From Candidatus Hydrogenedentota bacterium (GTDB taxonomy: Bacteria; Hydrogenedentota; Hydrogenedentia; Hydrogenedentales; JAGMZX01): 64,000 nucleotides of DNA. This document shows positions 1 through 10,512 of the stretch, one piece after another. The translations under genes and the position numbers were made by a program. A model generated the notes under the pieces. It searched no databases. It had not been told where the DNA came from and worked only from the letters and a program-made list of their open reading frames with translations. Location of the stretch: assembly GCA_029556545.1 (NCBI GenBank), contig JAKQEQ010000076.1:1-64000 (forward strand), in the 5' to 3' direction. The first letter of the stretch is position 1; every line of letters starts with the position of its first letter.

Positions 1-255
1 CGGCTGGACGAGGAACTGGCTGAGCAGGGCATCGAAATGATCGCGCCAAACCGCAGCAACCGCAAGCCTGAGAACAGGACACAGGACGGACGGCCCCTGC
101 GGCGATACAAACGTCGATGGACCGTCGAGCGCACCATTGGCCGGATTCAAAACTTCCGACGCCTGTGCATTCGCTGGGAAAAATCCACGCAACTTTTTCA
201 AGGATACCTGCATCTCGGATGCGCCCTCTTGTTACTCAACCAGGTTTTGGGATAG
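1..255 (+). CDS. IS5-type transposase, C-terminal fragment
   Basis: The reading frame is open from the window edge, so the 5' part lies outside. The visible 84 codons end in RRYKRRWTVERTIGRIQNFR followed by a CIRWEKS..LFQGYLHLGCALLLLNQ tail. This is the usual C-terminus of IS5-group DDE transposases; the Glu of WTVERT is the likely third catalytic acid. Such enzymes cut and paste their own element. The stop at 253-255 lies almost at the element end. What cannot be seen is whether the N-terminal part is intact. Confidence in the family is high, in the exact IS subgroup low. Confidence 0.85.
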   Translation, partial: RLDEELAEQGIEMIAPNRSNRKPENRTQDGRPLRRYKRRWTVERTIGRIQNFRRLCIRWEKSTQLFQGYLHLGCALLLLNQVLG

Positions 256-270
256 CTTCTAGACACATGG
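1..270 (+). mobile_element. Right end of an IS5-family insertion sequence
   Basis: The transposase fragment stops at 255, and the next 15 or so bases (GGGATAGCTTCTAGAC from about 250) look like the terminal repeat of this IS group, where the stop codon sits inside the repeat. The left end is outside the window, so neither the repeat pairing nor a target duplication can be tested. The right boundary is an estimate. Confidence 0.5.
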
Positions 271-306
271 GGAGGAGTCAAGACGATCCATCGGATACGT
301 CTAAGT

Positions 307-666
307 GTGATTCATCACGATCCTCGCGGAAATTACATACCCTTGAGCAACGGGGAGGCAGCTGTGGCGTTCCTGGTGCTCGTGGGCACCGATGACCCTG
401 ACGCCGATGACATGCCGTACTACTATTCATCATTCAGTGAATTTCGTGAAGCATTCCAATCAATCGCGAATGCTTATGATGACGGCGATCTAGAAGAACT
501 CGATATTCAGGCCGGCTCACTCGAGGTGCAGGCAGATATTCTAAACCTCGAACGTCTCTTGCCGTCGTCGCCAAGGTCCGCGGTGTCGCATCCGATAGAA
601 TTCCGGGACTACGAGCAGCCGACTTATCGGCCACCTTGGCCCGCAGGACAGGGGCCCTTTGACTAG
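307..666 (+). CDS. Hypothetical protein, 119 aa
   Basis: This is an acidic, soluble-looking frame with no recognised family. It has a hydrophobic AVAFLVLVG stretch near residue 20, then an Asp/Glu/Tyr-rich middle (DDPDADDMPYYYSSF) and a Pro-rich tail. It lies between an IS end and a beta-helix gene and starts only 50 bases after the IS boundary, so it may be the remains of a gene cut by the insertion. No convincing ribosome binding site was seen. Composition is less GC-rich than the genes from 3 kb on. Being coding at all is only moderately likely. Confidence 0.35.
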   Translation: MIHHDPRGNYIPLSNGEAAVAFLVLVGTDDPDADDMPYYYSSFSEFREAFQSIANAYDDGDLEELDIQAGSLEVQADILNLERLLPSSPRSAVSHPIEFRDYEQPTYRPPWPAGQGPFD

Positions 667-735
667 TCGAGACTGCCCGCCGAGACTACACGGGAAGTAT
701 ACGGGCTGGCACCTGGGCTCCAAAAGTGAGGAAAT

Positions 736-2748
736 ATGCGCAGGATGTGTTGGACAGGCAACCTTGACCAAAGACTTTGTGCGCTGATCCTGATGCTCCC
801 GCTCGCAGAACACGCCGCCGCACTTATTATCCATGTACCTGCGGAGTACAGCACCGTCCAGGAGGCGGTTGAAGCAGCCGCTGACGGCGACGAAGTGATT
901 GTTGCGCCGGGTCGATACGTCGAAAACATTGATTTCGGTGGTAGGAGTATTATCTTGAGGTCCAGAGACCCGCTGGACGCGAACGTTGTCACCACCACGG
1001 TGTTGGATGGTGGAAGGAAGGGCAGCGTTGTAACCTTTACTGGAGATGAAGGCGAGGCCTGTGTCTTGGCCGGTTTCACCATCACTCGGGGTTCAGCTTT
1101 TCTCGGCGCAGGCATTCGTAGCCATGCATACCCCAAGGTTGCACGAGAGTGGCCGGTCATTGAATGTAATGTGATCATGGATAATCTCGCCAAACAAGGA
1201 GGGGGCATACACGGTTTTGCCGGCACCGTTCGTAGGAACGTCATTTCTCGCAACGGGGTAGCCGCTGAAGACTATCCGCTCCTGGGAGGGGCTGGGATGG
1301 ATTTCTGCGCCGGGATTATCGAATATAATGTGATCACCGAAAATCACAGTACGGAACGATTCGGGGTTGCATTGTCTTATTGCACGGGGTATATCCGTGG
1401 AAATATTATTATGTATCATAATGGCGACGCTTTGGCGGAATGCTATGGACCCATGATTAGCGACAACATAATTGCAGAAAATGATGGCCATGCAGTACAT
1501 AATTTCTATGGCTCTAGTACGCCAATATGTAACAATATAATATGGGGCTTTAGACTGGCGGCAATCGAGGGCCATCAAGGCCGTATTGTGAACAACGTAA
1601 TTCTTGACAGTAGCGGGAGGCGTGGTTATGCCCTTCGTGCGTGTGCTGGCCCTATTCAGGGAAACTTGTTCAGGGATATTTCTGGTCCCGGCTGGATTAT
1701 CTACGATACGGGCGACGTGGTATCCAACCTGTTTCTTGGATGTCGGGCGAACTACGGCATAGGCAGGGCATTTGACGGCAACGTTTTTGCCAACAATACG
1801 CTTTACGGCAATCAGGCCACGGACCCCGCCGCGACCGGCGTGGTGAGCGGGAGCATTACCAACTGTATCGTGTGGGGTAATGTGGACGCGAACGGGCAGC
1901 CGACAGGGGTCGAGGCCGGAAGCACAGCCACGTATAGCTGCATCGAGAACGACGTATCGGGCGAGCCGACGAATATCTCGCTCGATCCGAAGTTTGTGGA
2001 CCCGGAGAACGGGGATTTCAGCCTTCAACCGGACTCGCCGTGCATTGACGCGGGGGCGTATGTGCCCGAGGCGGCGCTCGATATCCTGGGCCGACCGCGC
2101 GGGTTCGACGGGAGCCCCGAGCCGCGCGGGGACGGGTCTGACTTCGATATCGGCGCGTTCGAGTTCTTCCGGCGCGTCGTCGGCGAGGGGGAGGGCGAAG
2201 GCGAGGCGGGCCTCCACAGCGCGGACCTCGACGGCAATTGGCGGATTTCGATGCACGAGTTGCTGCGGGTGATCCAGTTCTACAACGCGCACGGGTACGG
2301 TTGCGCCGAGGGGACCGAGGACGGCTATGCGCCGGGACGGGAAGCAGAATCACCACAGAGGCACAAAGAACACAGAGGAATCACAGAGGATACGGAACAA
2401 CGCGGCTGGGTCAACCCGTTGGAAGTGACTCGTTCGCCGTTGGTCGAGGCGTACATGAAGAAGCGCGGGATCAAGTTGCCCGAGATACCGGAGCAACACA
2501 TCAAACTCTGGCGCGCCTGGGTGACGCGGCAAGACAGCCTGAAGGCTGGACTACAAACGGGACTACGAACAGGACTACGAACAGAACCCCGCGCGGGCGA
2601 CGCTTGCGCGCCCCATTCCAGCGACTACGCGCCGCAGGATTGGCACATCAGCATCACGGAGTTGCTGCGGTCGATCCAATTCTTCAACGCGGGCGCGTAC
2701 CACCGCTGCGACTACGGCGAAGACGGCTTCTGCCCCGGCGCGGGGTAG
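736..2748 (+). CDS. Secreted right-handed beta-helix protein with two dockerin-like modules
   Basis: The start has a GAGGAA ribosome site 4 bases upstream. Residues 1-29 form a signal peptide (LILMLPLAEHAAA). Residues 30 to about 400 are parallel beta-helix repeats rich in N-x-I/V turns (SDNIIAEN, GNVFANN). Near 455-480 comes a choice-of-anchor-Q-type end (SPCIDAG ... DIGAFEF). A GEGEGEGE linker near 485-491 is followed by an EF-hand/dockerin-like module (ADLDGNWRISMHELLRVIQF ... TEDGYAPG), and a second copy closes the protein (DWHISITELLRSIQFFN). Between the two copies lie about 80 residues derived from dispersed DNA repeats. The N-terminal half is AT-richer than the C-terminal part. Likely exported and surface-attached; a polysaccharide ligand or substrate is possible but unproven. 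No catalytic residues can be named. Confidence 0.85.
   Translation: MRRMCWTGNLDQRLCALILMLPLAEHAAALIIHVPAEYSTVQEAVEAAADGDEVIVAPGRYVENIDFGGRSIILRSRDPLDANVVTTTVLDGGRKGSVVTFTGDEGEACVLAGFTITRGSAFLGAGIRSHAYPKVAREWPVIECNVIMDNLAKQGGGIHGFAGTVRRNVISRNGVAAEDYPLLGGAGMDFCAGIIEYNVITENHSTERFGVALSYCTGYIRGNIIMYHNGDALAECYGPMISDNIIAENDGHAVHNFYGSSTPICNNIIWGFRLAAIEGHQGRIVNNVILDSSGRRGYALRACAGPIQGNLFRDISGPGWIIYDTGDVVSNLFLGCRANYGIGRAFDGNVFANNTLYGNQATDPAATGVVSGSITNCIVWGNVDANGQPTGVEAGSTATYSCIENDVSGEPTNISLDPKFVDPENGDFSLQPDSPCIDAGAYVPEAALDILGRPRGFDGSPEPRGDGSDFDIGAFEFFRRVVGEGEGEGEAGLHSADLDGNWRISMHELLRVIQFYNAHGYGCAEGTEDGYAPGREAESPQRHKEHRGITEDTEQRGWVNPLEVTRSPLVEAYMKKRGIKLPEIPEQHIKLWRAWVTRQDSLKAGLQTGLRTGLRTEPRAGDACAPHSSDYAPQDWHISITELLRSIQFFNAGAYHRCDYGEDGFCPGAG
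2349..2394 (+). repeat. ACAGAGG-type dispersed repeat inside a coding gene
   Basis: The bases CACCACAGAGGCACAAAG followed by further CACAGAGG units match a short repeat common between genes in environmental bacterial genomes. Here it lies in frame inside the beta-helix gene and encodes the atypical stretch SPQRHKEHRGITEDTEQR between the two dockerin-like modules. Confidence 0.6.
2538..2588 (+). repeat. GGACTACGAAC repeat, three tandem partial copies, in frame
   Basis: GCCTGAAGGCTGGACTACA is followed by two more GGACTACGAACAG-type units. The same sequence ends the inverted-repeat element at 32533-32622. In this gene it encodes the low-complexity stretch GLQTGLRTGLRTEP. It is probably an old repeat insertion tolerated because it kept the frame. 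Confidence 0.6.
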
Positions 2749-2875
2749 CACGGGCGTCCCGCCCGTGATCTGGAACCCTCACCCCAACCCTCTCCCTCGG
2801 GGAGAGGGTGTTTCACGTGGCGCGGGCGTCCCGCCCGTGATCGAGGACCATGGGCAAGATGCCCGTGCCACGCGT
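2748..2875. repeat. Composite of short palindromic repeats after the beta-helix gene
   Basis: GGGCGTCCCGCCCGTGATC occurs at about 2751 and again at about 2824, and a related inverted unit (GGGCAAGATGCCCGTGCC) at about 2852. Between them, 2788-2813 holds a CCCTCTCC/GGAGAGGG hairpin followed by TGTTT, which could also act as a weak terminator for the beta-helix gene. A near-inverse of the hairpin unit recurs at 57980-58011. No gene is seen here. Confidence 0.6.
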
Positions 2876-2886
2876 GCTGGGGGCTC

Positions 2887-3015
2887 GGGGACAGGCACGT
2901 CTCGCCCTCCTTCGCCAAGGCTTCCTTCGTCGCTAGAGCTATGGACGACACGTCGGAGGACAGGCTCGAAGATTTATCCGCCGCAGGTGGACTCGCTCGC
3001 TTGTGGCAGTTCCCG
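2887..3015. repeat. Full-length GGGGACAGGCAC inverted-repeat element (about 129 bp)
   Basis: The element begins GGGGACAGGCACGTCTC and ends CTTGTGGCAGTTCCCG, so its ends are imperfect inverted repeats. The interior holds CCTCCTTCGCCAAGGCTTCC and CTATGGACGACACGTCGGAG. Copies or fragments recur at 15993-16051, 18780-18839, 19205-19260, 19270-19350 and 38219-38236. It is a MITE/REP-like non-autonomous repeat; no transposase for it is visible in the window. Confidence 0.7.
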
Positions 3016-3063
3016 TTTGCTCAGGAATGCCGGTTCGGGTGCGGCTGTTACCCCGGAAGTGCA

Positions 3064-5271
<2,208 letters not shown>

Positions 5272-5456
5272 CGCCTTTGGACTGCGGCAGCTTGCCGCCG
5301 CTTTCTCTTGGCGGCTGTTGGTTATTCCAGGAAAAGCGCAAGCAAGCTCGCGCAGTCCAGAGTCGTGCCTCAGCAAACAATTCACGGCGCTGCTTGCCGT
5401 ATCCGCCAAATGGCGGTATAATAGGCGCAGTTTGGCACTATATAAAGAAAGGCGCG

Positions 5457-6011
5457 ATGATCATGGCGAAACGGCGCGTGGTGCGAAGAGCGGGCGGGAC
5501 AATCGCGGGGACCGCGAAGGGCGCGGTCGTGCGGCGGACGGGCGTAGCGGCTCCGGCGCGGAAGACGCGGGGGACCGGTGCGGCCTCGCCGCCGCTGCGG
5601 CACGCACGCGGCGACAGTCTCGGCCTCAAGTTGAAGGGGCGGACGGATGCGGTGGCGGTGGTGAAACGGGGGATGCCGGTGGCGGCGGTGGCGCGGCTGG
5701 GCCGGAATCTCGGGGTGACGCTCGAGGCGCTCGGCAGGATCACGAATATCGCGGAGCGGACGCTGCAACGGCGGAAGCAGGATAACGCGGGCCGGTTGAA
5801 GGCGGACGAATCGGAGCGGGTATTGCGCGTCGGGTTGTTGCTCGACCGGGCGGTGGCGGTGCTCGGAAGCCTTGAGACGGCGCGGGCGTGGTTGCGCGCG
5901 CCGTGTCCGGCGCTGGGCGGAAAGGCGCCGCTCGCCTACGCGGACACGGAGCCGGGCGCGCGGGAGGTCGAGGACGTGCTTGGTCGCATCGAGCACGGGG
6001 TCTTCTCGTGA
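5457..6011 (+). CDS. Xre/MbcA/ParS-type antitoxin of a RES toxin
   Basis: The start is chosen at 5457; a second ATG at 5463 is also possible. The first 60 or so residues are a basic Arg/Ala/Gly-rich tail, longer than in most relatives. The core from about 65 has the antitoxin helix-turn-helix region (GRITNIAERTLQRRKQ), followed by the C-terminal toxin-binding domain (ESERVLRVGLLLDRAVAVLG ... ARAWL ... GKAPL). The stop overlaps the toxin GTG start by 4 bases, so translation is coupled. It probably neutralises the RES enzyme and represses its own promoter. Identification rests mainly on this core plus the adjacent RES gene. Confidence 0.82.
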   Translation: MIMAKRRVVRRAGGTIAGTAKGAVVRRTGVAAPARKTRGTGAASPPLRHARGDSLGLKLKGRTDAVAVVKRGMPVAAVARLGRNLGVTLEALGRITNIAERTLQRRKQDNAGRLKADESERVLRVGLLLDRAVAVLGSLETARAWLRAPCPALGGKAPLAYADTEPGAREVEDVLGRIEHGVFS

Positions 6012-6478
6012 AGGTGCGCGCGTGGCGCATCGTGCAGGCGCATCTGGCGGGCGCGGCGTTCACGGGTGAGGGCGCGCGGCTTTACGGGGGCCGCTGGAAT
6101 CCCGCCGGGACGCCGATGGTGTACGCGGCGGGCACGCGGTCGCTGGCGCTGCTCGAACTGCTCGCGCATCTCGGGGTGGCGCGGCGTGTGCCCGCGTATG
6201 TGTGCATCCCGGTCGACTTCGACGAGAGCCTGATGCGCGCGATCGAGCCGGCGTGGCTGCCGAAGGATTGGCGGGCGTATCCCGCGCGGGACGGCGCACG
6301 GCAACTCGGGCGGGCGTGGGCCGAGCGCATGGAGTCCGTCGTGCTTCGCGTGCCGTCGGTCATCGTGCCGGAGGAGCACAACTACCTGCTGAATCCGCGT
6401 CATCCGGACTTCCGGCGCGTCAAGACGGGCAAGCCCGCGCCGTTCGCGGTGGATCCGCGGCTTGTCCCCTCGGCGTGA
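6008..6478 (+). CDS. RES-domain toxin (NAD+-degrading type)
   Basis: The start is GTG at 6008, inside the GTGA overlap with the antitoxin. The 156-aa protein spans a single RES domain. Its conserved elements are visible: Arg in the GARLYGGRWNPAG motif near residues 22-34, Tyr in MVYAAGTRSLALLELLAH, and the Glu of that helix. RES toxins of this family degrade NAD+ and stop growth until the antitoxin binds. Length is normal and no residue appears lost, so the module looks functional. Activity itself is inferred from the family. Confidence 0.88.
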   Translation: MKVRAWRIVQAHLAGAAFTGEGARLYGGRWNPAGTPMVYAAGTRSLALLELLAHLGVARRVPAYVCIPVDFDESLMRAIEPAWLPKDWRAYPARDGARQLGRAWAERMESVVLRVPSVIVPEEHNYLLNPRHPDFRRVKTGKPAPFAVDPRLVPSA

Positions 6479-6495
6479 CCGCGCGCCGGGCCGCG

Positions 6496-7254
6496 TCACG
6501 GTTTCCGCCAGACGCCCATGAGGTAGGTGGTGGTCGCGCGAAGGCCGGGCAGGCGGACCTGCGCGCGTTCGAGGGCGCGGACGGCCTTCGCCAGCGGTGC
6601 GTTGAAAATGAAGAAGGTCCACATGCCGGGCAGCCACGCGAAACGTTCCTCGACGAACCCGAGGCCGCCGAGCAGGCGACGCAGCCGCCGCCGCGAGTTC
6701 GCGCGGTAATAGACGCGGAAGGTGTCTTCCTCGTGTACGCCGAACAAGCGCCCCTTGAAAACCTGCTTGAGCCGGAACGGAATGGCCCGCGACAGCACGG
6801 TAAACAGGCTGTTCGCGTTCGGCGTGAGCAGGCAGAGGGCGCCGCCCGGCTTGAGCACGCGCCGGCACTCGGCGAACTCGGTCTCGGGGCGTTCGAGGTG
6901 CTCCGCCACCCACTTGCAGACGATCACGTCCGCGGAGGCGTCCGCGAACGGCAGGCGTTGCATCGGCGCGAGGACGCGCGCGCCGGCCAGGGTATTCCCA
7001 CGCAGCCCCGGCAGGTCCATGTCGACGCCGACCCAGAGCCGCCCGCGGGCGAGCGACGGCAGGTCCGGGTCGCCGCGGCTGCACCCGATGTCGAGGACGA
7101 TGGCCTCGGCGTGCATGCACGCGCCGATGGCCGCGTCGAACGGCCCGTTCACCTCGCGAATCCACTGCTCGATAAGCGCGACCTTGACCGGCCCGAGACG
7201 GCGGCGCAATTCCGCCACATCCAGCGCCAGATTGTCCTTGGAAGGCTGCGTCAT
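6496..7254 (-). CDS. Class I SAM-dependent methyltransferase
   Basis: The protein has 252 aa. The SAM-binding core has motif I as VLDIGCSRGDPDLPSLA (around residue 54), an acidic post-I residue in WVGVDMDLPG, the LPFADASADVIVCKWVAEHL region, and RVLKPGGALCLLTPN. This is the Methyltransf_11 pattern. The C-terminal 80 residues are hydrophobic and basic (MWTFFIFNAPLAKAVRAL), suggesting membrane association, as in enzymes acting on lipid or glycan intermediates. The divergent glycosyltransferase at 7465 fits cell-surface polysaccharide work, but the substrate is unknown. A GAGTAC hexamer array sits in the leader. Confidence 0.8.
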   Translation of the reverse strand: MTQPSKDNLALDVAELRRRLGPVKVALIEQWIREVNGPFDAAIGACMHAEAIVLDIGCSRGDPDLPSLARGRLWVGVDMDLPGLRGNTLAGARVLAPMQRLPFADASADVIVCKWVAEHLERPETEFAECRRVLKPGGALCLLTPNANSLFTVLSRAIPFRLKQVFKGRLFGVHEEDTFRVYYRANSRRRLRRLLGGLGFVEERFAWLPGMWTFFIFNAPLAKAVRALERAQVRLPGLRATTTYLMGVWRKP

Positions 7255-7270
7255 ATGCTCCGCGCCACCT

Positions 7271-7294
7271 GTTCGTACCCGTACTCGTACTCGC
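7271..7294 (-). repeat. GAGTAC hexamer array in the methyltransferase leader
   Basis: Read on the minus strand the bases are GCGAGTACGAGTACGGGTAC and then GAAC, three to four copies of a GAGTAC-like hexamer. The array ends about 16 bases before the ATG at 7254 and is in the sense orientation. Similar arrays precede the genes at 32703 and 59786. Confidence 0.7.
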
Positions 7295-7464
7295 TCTGCC
7301 CCGACCCGCTCAATTTCGGCGCTTCCGGCCCGTCGAGTATACCGGCGCGCGGGGGGCTTTTCCCATGTGCGGCGTTTCTGTTAGGATGGAGGCGACGGGG
7401 AAGGCGCCACGGTTTCGGGCGGACGCGAAACACCGGATGGATAACCGGGGTACCGATGTAAGGC

Positions 7465-8598
7465 ATGCGCATCGCCATACTGGGAATACGCGGGGTTCCC
7501 GCCAAGTACGGCGGGCTCGAGACCTGCGCGGAGGAGATCGGCGCGCGTCTCGTGGCGCGCGGTCATGAAGTCATCTGCTATTGCCGCTACACCGGGACCG
7601 AGGACGATCGACTGCCGGAGTTCCGCGGGATCAAGCGGATTATGCTTCACAACCTCCGCTACACCATCACCGACACCTACACGCACTCGTTCCTGGCCTG
7701 CTGTCACGTGCTGGCCGTCAAGCCCGACGTGATCCTCGCCTTCAACCCGGCCATATCGAGCGTGTGTGCCATCCCGAGGGTCTTCGGGTACCCGGTGGTG
7801 CTGAACCCCGACGGATTCGACTGGCGTCGCGCGAAATGGGGCCCCTTTGCCAAGCGGTTCATCTATGTTTCGGCGTACATGGCGGCGAAAGTGTGTAATC
7901 AACTCATCATCGACGCGAAATCCGTCAGCGATTATTACGCGGGAGAGTTCGATTGCGCGCCGGTCTACATCCCGAACGGCGCGAACGTGGACACGGAATC
8001 CACGCGCCCGGAAATCCTGGCCCAATACGGCATCGAGAAGGACAATTACTTCCTGTTCCTGAGCCGGCACGTGCCGGAGAACAGTTGCCGCCACATCATC
8101 AAGGCGTTTGAGGCGCTCGATACGGACAAGAAACTGGTCATGGGCGGCGGTCAGGCCGAGGAAAGCTCCTATGCGGCGAGCCTCCGCGAAACGCGGGACC
8201 CGCGCATCCTGTTTCCGGGGCCCATCTACGACCCGGACCACGTGCGCGAGTTGCACCTCGGGTGCTACGCGCTGTTGCACGGCAACCAGCCCGGCGGCAC
8301 GAGCCTCGGCCTGCTGAAGGCGCTCGGCCACGGCTGCTGCGTCCTCACCCTCAACACGGTCGATAATGCTTACGCCGTGCAGGACGCCGCCGTCACGTAC
8401 AAACTCTCGGAGACCGATCTGCACGACAAGATGCGCTACGTGCTGGACCATCCCGAGGCGGTCGCCGAACTGCGACGGAAAGCCGTGGCGCGGTGCCGCG
8501 ACGCCTACAACTGGGACGTCCTCGCCGAGCAGTACGAGGAAATATTGCGGCGCGCGGCCCGCGGCGAGAAGTCTCCCACCTTCGACCCGGCGTCGTAG
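7465..8598 (+). CDS. GT4-family glycosyltransferase with DUF1972 N-terminal domain
   Basis: The N-terminus MRIAILGIRGVPAKYGGLET is the hallmark of DUF1972, the donor-independent half of a GT-B fold found in rhamnosyl- and related transferases of surface polysaccharides. The C-terminal half carries the nucleotide-sugar region (FLSRHVPENSCRHIIKAF, then the LLHGNQPGGTSLGLLKALGH segment with the family's acidic/glycine loop altered). It is 377 aa and cytosolic, probably at the inner membrane face. It transfers an activated sugar to a growing glycan; donor and acceptor cannot be read from sequence. It stands divergent to the methyltransferase. Confidence 0.85.
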   Translation: MRIAILGIRGVPAKYGGLETCAEEIGARLVARGHEVICYCRYTGTEDDRLPEFRGIKRIMLHNLRYTITDTYTHSFLACCHVLAVKPDVILAFNPAISSVCAIPRVFGYPVVLNPDGFDWRRAKWGPFAKRFIYVSAYMAAKVCNQLIIDAKSVSDYYAGEFDCAPVYIPNGANVDTESTRPEILAQYGIEKDNYFLFLSRHVPENSCRHIIKAFEALDTDKKLVMGGGQAEESSYAASLRETRDPRILFPGPIYDPDHVRELHLGCYALLHGNQPGGTSLGLLKALGHGCCVLTLNTVDNAYAVQDAAVTYKLSETDLHDKMRYVLDHPEAVAELRRKAVARCRDAYNWDVLAEQYEEILRRAARGEKSPTFDPAS

Positions 8599-8646
8599 CT
8601 CGTCTTCTTGCTTCCCGCCCGAGCGGAACCGCGCACGGACGCGCCG

Positions 8647-9672
8647 TCACATCCACAGATACTGTCTTTCGATGGTGTCATGGGGCCGGTACGCGCGCAC
8701 GTGGTCCGCGATCCGTTCCCCGAGCACCTCGATGCGGTCGAGGTCCGTTTCGCCGAGACCGGCGTCCGCGGCGAAGCTGAGATAGCCGATCTTGCGGTAA
8801 TCGAAGCCCATCAACTCCGCGCCCACCCGGTCCACGGCGAGCCAGTCCGTGCCCGCGACGGCGACGCGATGGTCCACGGGCGTTCCTTCGGTCGGGCCGT
8901 TGTGTTCCATGCCCTCGAAGCCGTCGAGCACGGTGAGGTGCGGCGGCGCCCGCCGCGCGAGCATGAACATGTTGTAGTGGATGCCTTGGTTCTCGGGGCC
9001 GCCGTGGATGAGGTGCTTGTCGGTCTTGCCGCGGCTGCCGGCTCCCCAGCGGAAGCCGCCGTCCTTGAGCAGCGCGCCCGCGGCGATGTTCTTCAGGCCG
9101 AGTGTGACCACGGCCCGGTCGTGTGTTTTCATTACCGCCGCGGAGATCAGGTACACGTCCGGATCAAGCACGAGGCTGGAGAACCGCACGGGCCGCACGT
9201 GATGCCGCTCGTTGACGAGGTATTCGGTCTGGAACGGTTCGGCGTCGAGGTCGACAAAACGCACGCGGTACGGCTTCGCGAGCCGCCGGTAATCGTAGTT
9301 GTCGTAGCCTTCGTGGGCGGGCCCGTTCGCGGGCGACTCCGCGATCAGGATGTCGTCCTTTACCAGCGGACTCAGGAATTCGAGGATACCCTCGATGCAC
9401 TCGGCGTGCGTGGCCGCCAACTGTTGGTTGACGGAAACCATGTTCGGCTTGATGACCACGGTCTTCTTGCGCGCCAGCCCTTCGCGCACCTGGGGCTCGA
9501 TCAGTTTCAACGCGTCGTAGACGTTGGCCGCGCGGCCGTTGCCGTGGGTCAGGGCGAGCCGCGTCGGCGCGGTCTCGGCGCGCGCCGTGCCCCAAGGCAT
9601 CAGGCCCGCCGCAATGCCGCAGGCCGCCCCCCGCAGGAACCCCCGCCGCGTCATCCCTTGTCGTGCATGCAT
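8647..9672 (-). CDS. DUF362 family protein with Tat signal
   Basis: The start at 9672 is chosen (9654 is an alternative), giving a Tat-type leader TRRGFLRGAACGIAAGL. The mature part has the DUF362 signature VVIKPNMVSVNQQLAATHAE near residue 70, DDILIAESPANGP, and the MKTHDRAVVTLGLKNIA segment. Some DUF362 proteins carry ferredoxin domains; here no Cys-rich cluster is seen, so it is the short form. The function of this form is unknown. Tat export suggests a folded, possibly cofactor-bearing periplasmic protein. It follows the EF-P gene by 47 bases on the same strand and may be read from the same message. Confidence 0.8.
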   Translation of the reverse strand: MHARQGMTRRGFLRGAACGIAAGLMPWGTARAETAPTRLALTHGNGRAANVYDALKLIEPQVREGLARKKTVVIKPNMVSVNQQLAATHAECIEGILEFLSPLVKDDILIAESPANGPAHEGYDNYDYRRLAKPYRVRFVDLDAEPFQTEYLVNERHHVRPVRFSSLVLDPDVYLISAAVMKTHDRAVVTLGLKNIAAGALLKDGGFRWGAGSRGKTDKHLIHGGPENQGIHYNMFMLARRAPPHLTVLDGFEGMEHNGPTEGTPVDHRVAVAGTDWLAVDRVGAELMGFDYRKIGYLSFAADAGLGETDLDRIEVLGERIADHVRAYRPHDTIERQYLWM

Positions 9673-9719
9673 GGCGCGACTCCTTGCTTGGGCCGCGTCG
9701 GCGCTTTTCCGTCGGCGCG

Positions 9720-10286
9720 CTACCCTTTGGACATGCGCTCGATATACTTGCCGGTCCGGGTATCGATTTTCAACGTATCCCCTTCCTTCACGAAAAGGGG
9801 GACCTGTACCTGGGCGCCGGTCTCTAGCACCGCGAACTTCATGATGTTTGTGGCGGAATCGCCGCGCACCGCGGGCTCGGCCTCCGCCACGACCAACTCG
9901 ACGAAGAGCGGGATTTCCGCCGAGATCGGGCGTCCCTCGAGGAACGAGATTGTACACGTGTTCCCTTCCTTGAGGAACTGCTTCTGATCCCCGAGCATTT
10001 CATCGGGAATCGAGAGTTGGTCATACGTTTCATTGTCCATGAAATGCAGGCTGCCGTCCGCCTCGTACAGGAACTGCATCGGCTTCGATTCGAGGCGGAT
10101 TTCCTCGATCTTGTCCGTCATACGGAACGTCACATCGATGACGCGGCCCGTCTTGAGGTTCTTCAGCTTGGTGCGGACCATCGCGCGCCAGTTACCGGGC
10201 GTGACGTGCTGAAATTCGGTGATGATCCAAATGTCGTTGTTGTGCCGGATGGCCATGCCGGTGCGAAAGTCGGAAATCGCCGCCAT
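9720..10286 (-). CDS. efp: Translation elongation factor P
   Basis: EF-P enters the ribosomal E site and relieves stalling at polyproline. All three domains are present over 188 aa: the KOW-like domain I (SDFRTGMAIRHNNDIWIITEF), domain II (MQFLYEADGSLHFMDNETYDQ), and the C-terminal OB domain ending DTLKIDTRTGKYIERM. The start MAAIS is chosen; an in-frame ATG lies 3 codons earlier. The domain I tip reads TPGNWRAMVR where E. coli has KPGKGQAFAR, so the Lys34 position is Asn32, with Arg two residues on. No EpmA/EpmB, EarP or deoxyhypusine-type modification gene is nearby. The neighbour DUF362 gene is downstream. Confidence 0.95.
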   Translation of the reverse strand: MAAISDFRTGMAIRHNNDIWIITEFQHVTPGNWRAMVRTKLKNLKTGRVIDVTFRMTDKIEEIRLESKPMQFLYEADGSLHFMDNETYDQLSIPDEMLGDQKQFLKEGNTCTISFLEGRPISAEIPLFVELVVAEAEPAVRGDSATNIMKFAVLETGAQVQVPLFVKEGDTLKIDTRTGKYIERMSKG

Positions 10287-10512
10287 AGGGTGCAAGAAAC
10301 TCCTCTATCTGTTGTTCGAGTTCGCGACCGCTTGGTCGCTCTTCGCCGACAAGGCAGGCCGGGCCATGCTGGGAAAAGTCTGTGTTCGCGCAGGCGGGCC
10401 CGCCATTGCGGCGAGAGGCGATCATAGCATTTTGGGGCCGGCGCGCGCATCTTGGGGCTGCGGCCGACCGCAAAGCACGAGATGGACAAGATGGGCTAAG
10501 CGAGGCGAGGCG

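Noticed and set aside
1093-2292. 399-aa minus-strand frame
   Set aside because: Antisense to the beta-helix gene, whose signal peptide and repeats are clear.
6202-7461. 419-aa plus-strand frame
   Set aside because: It runs through the RES toxin, the antisense methyltransferase and the hexamer array; composition is shadow-like.
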